This document shows, piece by piece, positions 1 through 8,695 of a DNA stretch of 64,000 bases. The position numbers and the translations under genes were made by a program. The stretch is from Cobetia amphilecti (lineage in GTDB: Bacteria > Pseudomonadota > Gammaproteobacteria > Pseudomonadales > Halomonadaceae). The stretch lies in assembly GCF_020217465.1 (NCBI RefSeq), contig NZ_CP084115.1, positions 3,782,001 to 3,846,000 of the forward strand, read 5' to 3'. The notes beneath the pieces are model-generated. The model was given only the letters and a program-made list of their open reading frames with translations, was not told the DNA's origin and made no database searches. Positions within the stretch are counted from its first letter, which is position 1; each line of letters opens with the position of its first letter.

Positions 1-414
1 CCCGGGCAGCGCCTGGGCTTCCGGCTGGGTCAGCTGCCAGCTGCAACTGCGCCCCACGCCGATCTGACGCAGGCTGCTGCCGCGGTAATCGGCAAACGGC
101 ACCACCATCAGCGAGACCAGAGAGGGATGACGGCCCAGCGCGCTATCCAGCGAGCCACGCCACAGCTCCTTGCCTTCGCTGCTCAACACGCGCTCCAGCA
201 CCATCATCTCGCGCGAGACATTGGCGATCAGCTGCTCGGTGGAGATATGCAGCTGGGTATCCAGCAGCTCCAGGCGACGCATTTCCTGTTCACGCACATC
301 AAACCATTGGCTGGCCAGAAACAGGCCACCCAATACCACCATCAAGGCTGCATTGAGCCCAAAGATTCGCCACAGCGAATGCGTGCCATTGACGTGCGGG
401 GAGGTCGGGTCCAC
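1..414 (-). CDS. N-terminal part of a membrane-anchored sensor protein (truncated at window edge)
   Basis: The reading frame is open from a GTG at 414 to the window edge (138 codons), with an in-frame TGA upstream at about codon -9, so the start must lie near 414. The protein begins with a short polar stretch, then one hydrophobic segment (about residues 15-35, rich in L, V, A and G), followed by a helical linker and what looks like an extracytoplasmic sensor region containing the segment MVVPFADYRGSS. This layout is common in membrane-bound histidine kinases and cyclic-di-GMP enzymes, but the output domain lies outside the window and I do not assign a function. No strong ribosome binding site precedes the GTG. 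A perfect 10-bp inverted repeat lies directly upstream. Confidence 0.6.
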   Translation of the reverse strand, partial: MDPTSPHVNGTHSLWRIFGLNAALMVVLGGLFLASQWFDVREQEMRRLELLDTQLHISTEQLIANVSREMMVLERVLSSEGKELWRGSLDSALGRHPSLVSLMVVPFADYRGSSLRQIGVGRSCSWQLTQPEAQALPG

Positions 415-429
415 GGGGTCACCAGTAGA

Positions 430-465
430 AATGTTTCATGTCTTAGTGTGACAGAATGAAACATT
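430..465. promoter_or_regulatory. Inverted repeat AATGTTTCAT-N16-ATGAAACATT, operator-like
   Basis: The arms at 430-439 and 456-465 are perfect reverse complements of 10 bases with a 16-base spacer. The repeat sits 16-51 bases upstream of the GTG start of the left-edge minus-strand gene, where a repressor or activator would bind. No U-rich tail follows on either strand, so it does not look like a terminator. The binding protein is unknown. Confidence 0.5.
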
Positions 466-522
466 GTGTTGCAGTGTTCAACCAATAACGACGGATTCCT
501 CGGGATCCACTCTCCCTCAACG

Positions 523-557
523 AAAATGCCCCGCCGGGAAACCCGGCGGGGCATTTT
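523..557. terminator. Hairpin terminator after rpoH
   Basis: The arms at 523-538 and 542-557 are perfectly complementary over 16 bases around an AAA loop. The GC-rich core is flanked by A4 and T4, so it can work on either strand. It lies about 50 bases beyond the rpoH stop and separates rpoH from the next minus-strand gene. Confidence 0.9.
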
Positions 558-609
558 CACGTGACAGCGAGCCTGAAAATCGCGGGCTCATGTCATGGGG
601 TCATCAAGC

Positions 610-1485
610 TCAGGCAGCGAAGCCTTCGCTCATGTCACCCATCGATTCACGCAGCTTCTTCATCGCGTTCTTCTCGAGCTGACGGATACGCTCGGCAGAG
701 ACGCCATAGATGTCAGCAAGCTCGTGCAGAGTCGACTTGTTGTCGCTCAGCCAACGCTGCTGGAGGATGTCGCGTGAGCGCTCATCCAGTGCCGCCAGCG
801 CCTTGAGCAGACGACCGTGGGAATCGTCTTCCAGGTCCTGCTGTTCCACCTGGGCAGCCGGATCGAGGCTGTGATCTTCCAGATAGTTGGCCGGCGCCTG
901 ATAGGCAGAGCTCTCGTCGTCGCTGGGGCCGGCGTCGAAGCCTGCATCATGGGCGGAGAGACGGCTTTCCATCTCACGCACTACGGCAGGTTTGACGTCC
1001 AGATCGCCCGCGATGGCATCCACTTCATCGTTGTTCAACCAGGCAAGACGCTTCTTGGCGCCACGCAGGTTGAAGAACAGCTTGCGCTGAGCCTTGGTGG
1101 TCGCGACCTTCACGATGCGCCAGTTGCGCAGCACGAACTCGTGAATCTCGGCCTTGATCCAATGCACGGCAAAGGAGACGAGGCGTACGCCCTGATGCGG
1201 GTCGAAACGCTTGACCGCCTTCATCAGGCCGACGTTACCTTCCTGGATCAGGTCCGCCTGCTGCAAGCCATAGCCGCTGTAGCTGCGCGCGATATGCACG
1301 ACAAAGCGCAGGTGCGACATGACGAGTCGGCGGGCCGACTCCAGATGATTCTCTTCATGCAACCGCAGGGCCAGCTCATGCTCTTCTTCGGCAGTAAGCA
1401 CAGCGATACGGTTCACCGACTGAATATAGCCGTTTAGATCTTGACCCGGTGACAGGTGGCCAAGTGGCTGAAGACTGGTGCTCAT
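610..1485 (-). CDS. rpoH: RNA polymerase heat-shock sigma factor sigma-32
   Basis: This 291-residue protein directs RNA polymerase to heat-shock promoters (chaperones, proteases). Region 2 is seen as [18 protein letters not shown], followed by [19 protein letters not shown] and the DNA-melting segment [20 protein letters not shown]. The segment QRKLFFNLR is the RpoH box, diagnostic for sigma-32. Region 4 ends with the helix-turn-helix [19 protein letters not shown]. The chosen ATG at 1485 has GGAG upstream at good spacing and gives a length close to the usual ~285 residues; a longer frame to 1515 has no support. It lies downstream of ftsYEX, the classic gammaproteobacterial order, but is separated from ftsX by 258 bases, so it probably has its own promoters. 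Confidence 0.97.
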   Translation of the reverse strand: MSTSLQPLGHLSPGQDLNGYIQSVNRIAVLTAEEEHELALRLHEENHLESARRLVMSHLRFVVHIARSYSGYGLQQADLIQEGNVGLMKAVKRFDPHQGVRLVSFAVHWIKAEIHEFVLRNWRIVKVATTKAQRKLFFNLRGAKKRLAWLNNDEVDAIAGDLDVKPAVVREMESRLSAHDAGFDAGPSDDESSAYQAPANYLEDHSLDPAAQVEQQDLEDDSHGRLLKALAALDERSRDILQQRWLSDNKSTLHELADIYGVSAERIRQLEKNAMKKLRESMGDMSEGFAA

Positions 1486-1743
1486 AGTGCAGATGTCTCC
1501 ATGGTTGCCTAACACGCATGCAAGTAGTGAGACTGTGAAGGGTGGGACAGGTTCCCGTCAATAGCTGTACATGGCGTGTACAATTGTCATGACGAGTAGC
1601 ACTTCGTAACGCTGTCGGGTGTGTGGTGCGTTTAACCGCCCACCAGCCCCCTTCACTGACGCCCGACAGGAATGTTGTCGGAACGTAACTTTTGACCTTC
1701 CTGGGCAGAAATACTGGCTGAAAACCGCGAAAAATAATCGGAA
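1486..1743. other. rpoH upstream region (no gene)
   Basis: This 258-base gap between ftsX and rpoH should hold the rpoH promoters. A minus-strand TTGACG hexamer lies at 1561-1556, but I see no convincing -10 at the right distance. Two TGTACA hexamers at 1566-1571 and 1577-1582 form a short inverted repeat. A weak hairpin (CCGACA / TGTCGG) lies at 1663-1681. I see no coding sequence. Confidence 0.5.
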
Positions 1744-2826
1744 TCAGCGCGGAGAAATACTCGCCAGATGACGTCCGACCGCGATCCAGGCCCCTATCCA
1801 GCCCAATATTGTACTCGAAAACAGCAGCGTGGCACCCCCTGCAACGCCCAGCGCGGGCAACACATAGTTGCCGCCATAACTTTGTACAAGGGCCGTCACG
1901 GGTGCCGCCAGCCAGTTGCCGCCAAGTGCCAGGATTCCGCAGGCCAGCAGCCCTCCTCCCAGACCGTACCAGGCACCGCTGTAGAGGAAGGGACGCCGCA
2001 CGAAGGCGTGGGTCGCCCCGATCAGGGTCACGACCTCGATCTCCTGGCGGCGACTCTCCACGGACAGGCGGATGGTATTGCCCACCACCAGCAACACGCC
2101 CAGCCCGAAGAGTAACGCGAGTCCCAGCGTCACTTTCTGACCCAGCTCACCCAATTGGCGCAGACGCTCGAGCCAGGCCAGATCCAGACGTGCGCTGGCG
2201 ACACCCGGCTCGCCCTCGAGGCGCGTGGCCAGGGCGCGGACGGACTCCGGCGTGGTGTCCAGCGGCGTGATGACGATGCTGGCCGGCAGGGGGTTGTCAT
2301 CCAGCAGACTCAGCGAGCGCTTGAGGTCCAGCGCCTGGGCGAATTCCTGCATGCCCTCGGCGGCGGTGATCAGGCGCACTCCCCCGACACCGGCGGCATC
2401 GCGCAGCGAGTCCGACAGCGTCAGCGCCTGGCTCTCGTCGACCGAGGTCTCGAGATAGAGGGTGAGCTGGGCGCTGTCATTGAGCTCATTGTCGAGCAGG
2501 CGTGCGCTGTCCAGTGCCAGCCACAGCGCCGCCGGCAACGTCAGTGCGATGGCGATGGCCAGCATGGTCAGCAGGCTGGCGATGGGCGCGACCAGCAGGC
2601 GGCGTGCGCTGTCGCGCGCCATGGCAGCGTGATGACGCAGCCAGCTGCGGTAGCGGCTCTCGACCGAGACACGACTGGAGCGCGCACCCTTGCGCGCCGC
2701 ACGCTCGGCGGCCTCCGGTGATTCAGGCGCCTGCGCGGCGGCCTTGCGGGTACGCGTCTCGGCGCGGGGCTGGCCACGCTCGCGTGAAGAAGAGGGAGAC
2801 TCGTTGCGGGAACGCGGGGGGCTCAT
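1744..2826 (-). CDS. ftsX: Cell division ABC transporter permease FtsX
   Basis: FtsX is the membrane partner of the FtsE ATPase; together they activate peptidoglycan hydrolases at the division septum. The 360 residues comprise a long Arg/Ser/Ala-rich cytoplasmic N-terminus (about 1-65), a first membrane helix (about 78-108), a periplasmic domain (about 110-220), and three further membrane helices at the C-terminus (LGLALLFGLGVLLVVGNTIRL and two more). A conserved FtsX segment is RQEIEVVTLIGATHAFVRRP. The start overlaps the ftsE stop by 4 bases, indicating translational coupling. The N-terminal basic extension is longer than in E. coli FtsX. Confidence 0.95.
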   Translation of the reverse strand: MSPPRSRNESPSSSRERGQPRAETRTRKAAAQAPESPEAAERAARKGARSSRVSVESRYRSWLRHHAAMARDSARRLLVAPIASLLTMLAIAIALTLPAALWLALDSARLLDNELNDSAQLTLYLETSVDESQALTLSDSLRDAAGVGGVRLITAAEGMQEFAQALDLKRSLSLLDDNPLPASIVITPLDTTPESVRALATRLEGEPGVASARLDLAWLERLRQLGELGQKVTLGLALLFGLGVLLVVGNTIRLSVESRRQEIEVVTLIGATHAFVRRPFLYSGAWYGLGGGLLACGILALGGNWLAAPVTALVQSYGGNYVLPALGVAGGATLLFSSTILGWIGAWIAVGRHLASISPR

Positions 2827-3491
2827 CGGGCATCCTTGTCGGCGATCAGACGACCATCGGACAGCTCCAGCGTGCGATGGTGCAGGCGGGCAATCAGCGC
2901 CAGATCGTGGCTGGCAATCATCACCGTGGTACCGATGCGATTGAAGTCCTCGAACAGACGCATGATGTCGGCGGACAGTGCCGGATCCAGATTGCCGGTC
3001 GGCTCATCAGCCAGCAGCAGCGCGGGCTTGTTGACCACGGCGCGCGCGATGCCGACCCGCTGCTGCTCACCACCGGACAGCTCGATCGGCAGCGCCTTCT
3101 CACGATGCAGAAGGCCGACCTTGTCGAGCGCCGCCCGCACCCGCCGCGCCTGTTCACGCGGCGGAACCCCCTGGATCATCAGCGGCAGGGCCACGTTGTG
3201 GAAGATGTTGCGGTCGGTCAGCAGCTGGTGGTCCTGGAAGACCACGCCGATCTGGCGGCGGTAATACGGCACCTGGGAGGTATGCAGTCGCCCGATATCG
3301 TGCCCCGCCACCAGAATGCGCCCACGCGAGGGGCGCTCGAGGAGCATGATCAGCTTGAGCAACGAGCTCTTGCCGGCACCGGAATGGCCTGTCAGAAAGA
3401 CCATCTCGCCACGCTCGACCCTGAAGTCGAGCCCGGCCAGTGCATCGAAGCGCCCTCCATAGCGCTTGCCGACATGCTCGAAGGCAATCAT
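2823..3491 (-). CDS. ftsE: Cell division ATP-binding protein FtsE
   Basis: This is the ABC ATPase (222 residues, usual length) that powers FtsX at the divisome. It shows Walker [10 protein letters not shown] (about residues 35-43), Q-loop region [10 protein letters not shown], signature [14 protein letters not shown], Walker [13 protein letters not shown] and switch histidine SHD. It overlaps ftsY by 4 bases (TCAT at 3488-3491) and ftsX by 4 bases, so the three genes are translated as a coupled set. Confidence 0.97.
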   Translation of the reverse strand: MIAFEHVGKRYGGRFDALAGLDFRVERGEMVFLTGHSGAGKSSLLKLIMLLERPSRGRILVAGHDIGRLHTSQVPYYRRQIGVVFQDHQLLTDRNIFHNVALPLMIQGVPPREQARRVRAALDKVGLLHREKALPIELSGGEQQRVGIARAVVNKPALLLADEPTGNLDPALSADIMRLFEDFNRIGTTVMIASHDLALIARLHHRTLELSDGRLIADKDAR

Positions 3492-5248
3492 GCCTCGCGC
3501 GACTCGGCGTTGGCCTCTTCGCTTGCCTCATCGCCAGCACGTGCAAACAGGGCACTGACGAAGTCATCAGCCGCGAAGGGACGCAGGTCATCGACACCTT
3601 CCCCGACACCGATATAGCGGATCGGCAGATTGAGCTGCTTGGCCAGCGCGAAGATGATGCCGCCCTTGGCGGTCCCATCCAGCTTGGTCAGCGTAAGGCC
3701 CGTGATGTTGACCGCTTCATGGAAGGTGGAGGCCTGTGACAGCGCGTTCTGGCCGGTACCGGCATCCAGCACCAGCATCACCTCGTGGGGCGCGGACACA
3801 TCCAGCTTGGCCATCACGCGCTGCACCTTCTTGAGCTCTTCCATCAGGTGGCTCTTGTTGTGCAGGCGGCCCGCGGTATCGGCGATCAGGATATCGACGT
3901 TACGCGCCTTGGCGGCTTCCAGGGCGTCATAGATGACCGAGGCACTGTCGGCGCCGGTATGCTGAGCGATGACCGGCACCTTGTTGCGCTCGCCCCACAC
4001 CTTGAGCTGCTCCACCGCCGCGGCGCGGAAGGTATCGCCCGCCGCCAGCATCACGCTGCGGCCCTGGCTCTGATAGCGCTTGGCCAGCTTGCCGATGGTG
4101 GTGGTCTTGCCGACGCCGTTGACGCCGATCATCAGGATCACGAAGGGACCGCTGCCCTTGGGCGGCAGCTCCAGGTCCTTGGCGACCGGCGCCAGCATCA
4201 CGCGCAGCTCTTCCTGCAGCGCTTCGTAGAGCGCCTGCGGCTCCTTCAATTCCTTGCGCGAGATACGCGCGGTCAGGTTGTCGATGATCTCGGTGGTCGC
4301 CTCGATGCCCACGTCTGCCATCAGCAGCTGGGTCTCGAGGTCTTCCATCAGCTCGTCATCGATCTGCTTCTTGCCGAGGAACAGGCTGGCGACGCCCTCG
4401 GTCAGATTGGCGCGTGTCTTGCCAAGACCTGCCTTGATGCGCGCGAAGAAGCCACGACGCGGCTTTTCCCGACCATCGCGGGCCGTATCACGCGCAGCGT
4501 CATCCTCGACCACGACGTCTGCGCCAGCGGCGGCAGCCTCGGCGGCACGTGCTTCTTCTTCCTGGCGAGCCTGTTCCAGCGCGGCCTGCTCTTCGGCCTC
4601 GATGGCGGCCAGCTGCGCGGCGGCCTGACGCTCTTCTTCCTCGCGAGCCGCGATACGCGCCTCTTCGGCACGCGCTTCACTGGCGGCTTCTTCCGCACGG
4701 GCCTGAGCGGCCTGTTCGGCAGCGATGCGCTCGGCCTCTGCCTGGGCGGCCTGCTCGGCAGCCAGACGTTCCGCCTCTTCCCGGGCGGCCTTTTCGGCGG
4801 CGACGCGTTCTGCAGCGGCCTGCTCCTGGGCGATGCGCTCCGCTTCGTCTCGGGCGGCCTGTTCCTGAGCGGCCTGCTCCTGCGCTGCGCGTTCCTGCGC
4901 GATGCGCTCGGCTTCGGCCTTGGCGGCCTGATCGGCAGCCGCCTGTTCAGAGGCGCGGCGCTCGGCTTCAGCTTCGGCCTTCTGCTCTTCGAGCTTCTGA
5001 GCCTCGGCCTGCTGCTCTTCGGCCTTCTGAGCCTCGACCCGAGCCGCCTCTTCACCGGCAAGGCGCTCTGCCTCTACCTTCTCGGCCTCGAGACGCTTCG
5101 CCTCGAGCCGCGCTGCCTGCTCGGCATCGGCTTGCTCGTGGGGCGTGGCGTCTTGTGTCTGTTCAAGAGCCTGTTGCTCGAGGGCCTGCTGCTCGGAGGC
5201 TTTCTGCTCCTGAGCCTTGTGTTTCTTGCGCTTGAAAAAACCGAACAT
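3488..5248 (-). CDS. ftsY: Signal recognition particle receptor FtsY
   Basis: FtsY is the membrane-associated GTPase that receives SRP-ribosome complexes and passes them to the Sec translocon. The C-terminal ~310 residues carry the NG domain: [15 protein letters not shown] (P-loop), [16 protein letters not shown], and [10 protein letters not shown]. The N-terminus starts [11 protein letters not shown], a basic membrane-binding patch. Residues about 20-260 form a very long acidic A domain of Ala/Glu/Gln/Arg runs (repeats of the type [13 protein letters not shown]) likely to be helical or disordered. The ATG at 5248 is preferred because it starts with the usual FtsY N-terminus and has AGGA upstream; an upstream frame to 5338 is unsupported. 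At 586 residues it is longer than E. coli FtsY (497). Confidence 0.95.
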   Translation of the reverse strand: MFGFFKRKKHKAQEQKASEQQALEQQALEQTQDATPHEQADAEQAARLEAKRLEAEKVEAERLAGEEAARVEAQKAEEQQAEAQKLEEQKAEAEAERRASEQAAADQAAKAEAERIAQERAAQEQAAQEQAARDEAERIAQEQAAAERVAAEKAAREEAERLAAEQAAQAEAERIAAEQAAQARAEEAASEARAEEARIAAREEEERQAAAQLAAIEAEEQAALEQARQEEEARAAEAAAAGADVVVEDDAARDTARDGREKPRRGFFARIKAGLGKTRANLTEGVASLFLGKKQIDDELMEDLETQLLMADVGIEATTEIIDNLTARISRKELKEPQALYEALQEELRVMLAPVAKDLELPPKGSGPFVILMIGVNGVGKTTTIGKLAKRYQSQGRSVMLAAGDTFRAAAVEQLKVWGERNKVPVIAQHTGADSASVIYDALEAAKARNVDILIADTAGRLHNKSHLMEELKKVQRVMAKLDVSAPHEVMLVLDAGTGQNALSQASTFHEAVNITGLTLTKLDGTAKGGIIFALAKQLNLPIRYIGVGEGVDDLRPFAADDFVSALFARAGDEASEEANAESREA

Positions 5249-5354
5249 GGCGAGACAGTCCTGAACTCGTGAAAGTGGCGTCATCCTACCATCCCTTCGG
5301 GGCTGAAGGTACGCACCGCGCGGCATCCGGCGTCGCACATGCTAGACTCGCGGC

Positions 5355-6029
5355 ATGAAAAAACGCGCATCCTCCCAAGGCCCCGCACGGGGCAAATCCA
5401 ACGCGCCCTCGCGCGCTGACAAACAGAGCGGCAAGCGTGGCCAGGCCGCCGGCGGGCCAGGTCGCCTGCGCATCATCGGCGGGCGCTTCAAGCGCCGCCT
5501 GCTCAACGTGATCGACGCACCGGGCCTGCGCCCGACGCCCGACCGCGTGCGTGAGACGCTCTACAACTGGCTGGGCTTTCATGTCGGCGGCGCCCGCGTG
5601 CTTGACCTCTATGCCGGCAGCGGCGCGCTGGGCCTCGAGGCGCTGTCGCGTGAGGCGGCGCATGTCACCTTCGTGGAGCGCGACAGCCGCGTCGCGCGTG
5701 CGCTCGAGGCCAATCTCGCGACCCTCGCCAACGGCGACAGCCTGCCAACACAGGTGGTGACCGGCGATGTCCTGCACTGGCTCGAGACGGCCGCTCCCGC
5801 CGCGGGCGGCATGGACCTGGTGCTGCTCGACCCGCCCTTCCGGCTCGAGCTGGCCGCCGCGAGCTGCGCACTGCTCGAAGCGCATGGCTGGCTGAGCGAT
5901 GACGCCATGATCTATCTGGAAGTGGAATCCGGTCTCGACCCCGTGGTGCCCGCCAACTGGCAGCTGCACCGGGAAAGCCGTGCCGGCGACAGTCATGGCC
6001 GCCTGTATCGGCGCCATCCGCCCGCCTGA
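5355..6029 (+). CDS. rsmD: 16S rRNA (guanine-N2) methyltransferase RsmD
   Basis: RsmD methylates G966 of 16S rRNA in the 30S subunit using S-adenosylmethionine. The 224-residue protein has a basic, Ser/Ala-rich N-terminus, then RIIGGRFKRR, the substrate segment PGLRPTPDRVRETLYNWL, SAM-binding motif I VLDLYAGSGALGLEALSR, and LLDPPF as the catalytic (N/D)PP(F/Y) motif. It is divergent to ftsY, an arrangement also seen in enterobacteria. The gap of only 106 bases must contain both promoters. Confidence 0.93.
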   Translation: MKKRASSQGPARGKSNAPSRADKQSGKRGQAAGGPGRLRIIGGRFKRRLLNVIDAPGLRPTPDRVRETLYNWLGFHVGGARVLDLYAGSGALGLEALSREAAHVTFVERDSRVARALEANLATLANGDSLPTQVVTGDVLHWLETAAPAAGGMDLVLLDPPFRLELAAASCALLEAHGWLSDDAMIYLEVESGLDPVVPANWQLHRESRAGDSHGRLYRRHPPA

Positions 6030-6211
6030 GCCACCTTCCCACTTGTGTCGACTCAGGCGGCGTCGTAGTCTGCCTGCAGGCGGGTATCGCTGCGCCATCC
6101 GGCAAGGATTCCCGACATGGCCGATATTCATCGCACCAGCATTTACCGCATACCTTTACCGCCCTCAACGAACCCCCTCGGGCCACGACCGTGACTCGAC
6201 AAGGAGATAGC

Positions 6212-6472
6212 ATGAGCACCGAACTCTTTACCCAACTTGAGCAGAAAGTCGGCCAGGCCATCGACAGCATCGAGATGCTGAAGATGGAAGTCGAAGAGCT
6301 GAAGGAAGAGAACCAGCGCCTGACCGAAGCCAAGACAGGCCAGGGCGAAGAGCTGGAGCAGCTGCGCCAGACCAACACTCAACTGCAGGAAGAGCGTGAC
6401 CAGTGGGCACAGCGTCTGGAAGCGCTGGTCGCTCGCTTCAGCGAGACCGAGAGCGAAACCCAGAGCGCCTGA
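6212..6472 (+). CDS. zapB: Cell division protein ZapB-like coiled coil
   Basis: This is an 86-residue, almost entirely coiled-coil protein (MSTELFTQLEQKVGQAIDSI, then IEMLKMEVEELKEENQRL) matching the size and heptad pattern of ZapB, which stabilises the Z ring through ZapA. AAGGAG at 6201-6206 fixes the ATG at 6212 and not the upstream GTG at 6191. A strong terminator follows at 6575. The coiled-coil call is certain; the ZapB name rests on length, the N-terminal pattern and typical gene context. Confidence 0.8.
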   Translation: MSTELFTQLEQKVGQAIDSIEMLKMEVEELKEENQRLTEAKTGQGEELEQLRQTNTQLQEERDQWAQRLEALVARFSETESETQSA

Positions 6473-6574
6473 TGCTCCCGCGCGTCCTGCGCGCTGGGCC
6501 GCGTGAACATGCACTCTTGAACACTGGCTCTTGAACAGGAGCGCTTGAACAAGAGTTCATGAGCAGGGCCTCAT

Positions 6575-6612
6575 GAAAACGCCGCCGACAGGAGACTGTC
6601 GGCGGCGTTTTC
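6575..6612. terminator. Bidirectional terminator between zapB and rimI
   Basis: The arms at 6575-6590 and 6597-6612 (GAAAACGCCGCCGACA and its complement) are perfect over 16 bases with a 6-base loop, and are bounded by A and T runs. It serves two converging genes. Confidence 0.92.
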
Positions 6613-6665
6613 GTGTCGGCACCAGCACCAGAGCGATGCCGGAGCCCAAGACAGAAGGGCCAGGA

Positions 6666-7184
6666 TCACACCAGCGGCAGCGACATGAGCCAGGCATCTT
6701 CTCGCCCGCCATCCGCCAGCGGATAGTAGCCCTTGCGCACTCCATCCCGGGTGAAACCGGCTTTCGCATAGAGGGCTGCGGCGGCGGCATTGCTGGCGCG
6801 CACCTCCAGCAGCAGACGCTCAAGTCCCGAGTCACGTTGCCAGTCACGCGCCTGCGCGATGGCGGCGGCCAAAAGGCGTGCACCGACGCCCTGCCCGCGC
6901 TGCGCGGCGTGCACGGTGATCGCCTCGATCTCGGCCTCGAAGGGCCCGCGCGCCAGCACCACGAAGCCGATCAGTTCTGCAGTCGACGCCTCACCGCCCG
7001 ACGATTCACAGGCCTGCCACCAGGCGCCCAGCACGCAGCGCGCGTCATCGTTGAGCACCTCGATCAGCTGTGACTGGCTCAGGCCATGTGCCTGGCTGGC
7101 CTCGATGGCCTCAAGCGCCAGCAGAGTCGCTTGATCATCGGCCAGCTCACGCAGCTCGAGGCGCCGGGCAGCTGACTCGCTCAT
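6666..7184 (-). CDS. rimI: Ribosomal protein S18 alanine N-acetyltransferase RimI (GNAT family)
   Basis: This 172-residue GNAT acetyltransferase is predicted to acetylate the N-terminus of ribosomal protein S18. The acetyl-CoA-binding motif A is seen as VHAAQRGQGVGARLL, followed by LEVRASNAAAAALYAKAGF and the RimI-type ending KGYYPLADGGREDAWLMSLP. The ATG at 7184 overlaps the upstream stop by 4 bases (TCAT at 7181-7184), so it is translationally coupled to the HolD-like gene, as in the enterobacterial holD-rimI pair. RimI is normally about 150 residues; the excess lies in the first half. Confidence 0.9.
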   Translation of the reverse strand: MSESAARRLELRELADDQATLLALEAIEASQAHGLSQSQLIEVLNDDARCVLGAWWQACESSGGEASTAELIGFVVLARGPFEAEIEAITVHAAQRGQGVGARLLAAAIAQARDWQRDSGLERLLLEVRASNAAAAALYAKAGFTRDGVRKGYYPLADGGREDAWLMSLPLV

Positions 7185-8152
7185 GAGGCGTCCGTCTGCG
7201 GCGATGCCGACTGCCACTCGCGCCCCCAGCGGATCAACAGCGGCCACAGTTTGCGCTTGGCGTCACTGGAGCGCGCCAGCGCCGACAGCGCCGGTCCCTG
7301 CCAGACCGGCAGGCTCAGCAGACTGGAGGTCGCCTCGCCGCGCTGGGAAGCGGTGATACCGAGCACCTCGCGCAGCGTCTCGCTGGCCTCATCGCTGCCG
7401 AAGATCAACAGCCGCTCCGGCTGCCAACCACGACGCGCCGGGCCACTCAGGAAGGCATGCAATCCTTCGCGGGCTTCCTCGAGTGGCGCACTGGCCTTGA
7501 GGTTGGGCAACAACGGCCAGCGGAAATGGCTGAAGGAAAGCCCTGATGCCGCCTCGATACCGGCGGCGCGCCACAACGCCTTGAGCAAGGCTTCCCCTTC
7601 CAGATGCGGTGCCTCGTCACCGGGCAGCATGATCAACCAGCGCCCTTCCAGCGCCGCCAGCTGAACGCTGAAGCGCAGTGGCGGCTTGTCTGCTGCTGGC
7701 GGCGTCACTGCCTCATCTGCTGCCGGTGCCTCGGCCGAGACCTGCGTCGGCGGCGTCCCCCAAGAGGCCGTGCTGCTGGTCTCGGCAGCGCCGGGCGTCG
7801 GCGAGGCAGCCGCAGCGGGGGCTTCGACCGCCGCCGGCGCCATGCCCAGCAAGGCGCGTGCACTCGAGGCCGGAGAAGGCCCTGGCGGGCGTGGCGTCGC
7901 GCTGCCGGCCATGCCGCCAGCCTGAGTGGAGGAGCCATGGCTGGCATCCGCCGTCTGGTGGGCAGCAGGCGGACGCGGCGTCTCATCGATCAGCGCGTGC
8001 AGGCGCGCCTGAGGCGCGACCGCCTCCGCCGCTTGCGGCTCGGGCCAGTCACACGCCTGGGTGGGCAAGGCATTGGGCAGCTGATAGCGACCGACCCAGG
8101 CGGTCAGTCCCATCGCGTCCAGATATTGCAGGCGTTGTGGTTCAGGGGTCAT
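7181..8152 (-). CDS. holD: DNA polymerase III psi subunit (HolD)-like protein with long Pro/Ala linker
   Basis: The 323-residue protein has three parts. Residues 1-40 (RLQYLDAMGLTAWVGRYQLP) resemble the HolD N-terminal peptide that contacts the chi subunit. A low-complexity Ala/Pro/Ser/Thr-rich linker spans roughly residues 45-165. A folded C-terminal domain follows (RWLIMLPGDEAPHLEGEALL, then FSHFRWPLLPNLKA). HolD of E. coli is only 137 residues, so the linker is a large insertion. Position directly ahead of rimI with a 4-base overlap supports the HolD assignment. The start at 8152 begins with MTPEPQRLQ. The call is moderate because psi is a fast-evolving family. Confidence 0.6.
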   Translation of the reverse strand: MTPEPQRLQYLDAMGLTAWVGRYQLPNALPTQACDWPEPQAAEAVAPQARLHALIDETPRPPAAHQTADASHGSSTQAGGMAGSATPRPPGPSPASSARALLGMAPAAVEAPAAAASPTPGAAETSSTASWGTPPTQVSAEAPAADEAVTPPAADKPPLRFSVQLAALEGRWLIMLPGDEAPHLEGEALLKALWRAAGIEAASGLSFSHFRWPLLPNLKASAPLEEAREGLHAFLSGPARRGWQPERLLIFGSDEASETLREVLGITASQRGEATSSLLSLPVWQGPALSALARSSDAKRKLWPLLIRWGREWQSASPQTDAS

Positions 8153-8154
8153 GG

Positions 8155-8466
8155 TCAGTGCTTGCCGCCGCCCAGACAGTTGGGGGAATCCGGAATCTCG
8201 CCGCCGCGTGCCGCCCACTCCTGCGCGGTGTACAGGTGCAGCGCCAGTGCGTGCACCGGGCCATCCAGCTCTTCGCTGAGCAAGGCATACAGCTGCTGGT
8301 GACGCTTGACCCGCGACAGGCCGCTGAAGCGATCGCTGACCAGCGTGACCTTAAAGTGGGTCTCGGAGTTGGCCGGCACGCTATGCATATGGCTCTCGTT
8401 GACGACTTCGACCATCAACGGGTCAAGCGTCGCGAGCTTGGTGTCTATCTGGGTCTGGATGCTCAT
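8155..8466 (-). CDS. bolA: BolA family protein
   Basis: The 103-residue protein has the BolA fold: an N-terminal helix (IQTQIDTKLATLDP), VVNESHMHSVPANSETHFKV with the conserved histidines, LVSDRFSGLSRVKRHQQLY (the helix-turn-helix-like part), and the ending IPDSPNCLGG typical of BolA. BolA proteins work with monothiol glutaredoxins in iron-sulfur handling and affect cell shape and envelope genes. AAGGAG precedes the ATG at 8466. The stop lies 2 bases before the holD start, so the genes are probably co-transcribed. Confidence 0.93.
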   Translation of the reverse strand: MSIQTQIDTKLATLDPLMVEVVNESHMHSVPANSETHFKVTLVSDRFSGLSRVKRHQQLYALLSEELDGPVHALALHLYTAQEWAARGGEIPDSPNCLGGGKH

Positions 8467-8545
8467 GCGCAATCTCCTTGAAGGGGGGAAGCCGCACGAC
8501 GGACATGCGGAAAAATGAGGGTGACGATGCGATCGCCACAACGCA

Positions 8546-8576
8546 AATGGCCTCGGGCATTTTGCCCGAGGCCATT
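8546..8576. terminator. Hairpin terminator after the small conserved gene
   Basis: The arms AATGGCCTCGGGCA (8546-8559) and its exact complement (8563-8576) flank a TTT loop. It lies between the gene ending at 8696 and bolA, both on the minus strand. Confidence 0.85.
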
Positions 8577-8695
8577 GTAGCGTCTGTCGCCATCACTGAC
8601 AGTCATTGCTGACGGCGCTTGCTGGCGGCTCTTGCGGAAAGTACGGCGACGGCGTTCATCACGCGTCTGGCAATCGGCGCGATCACACCGGAGAT

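Noticed and set aside
3785-5272. Long plus-strand open frame (495 codons) with many Leu/Gly residues
   Set aside because: It is the antisense shadow of the Ala/Glu-rich ftsY repeat; the apparent hydrophobicity is a by-product of reverse-complemented GCC/GAG codons.
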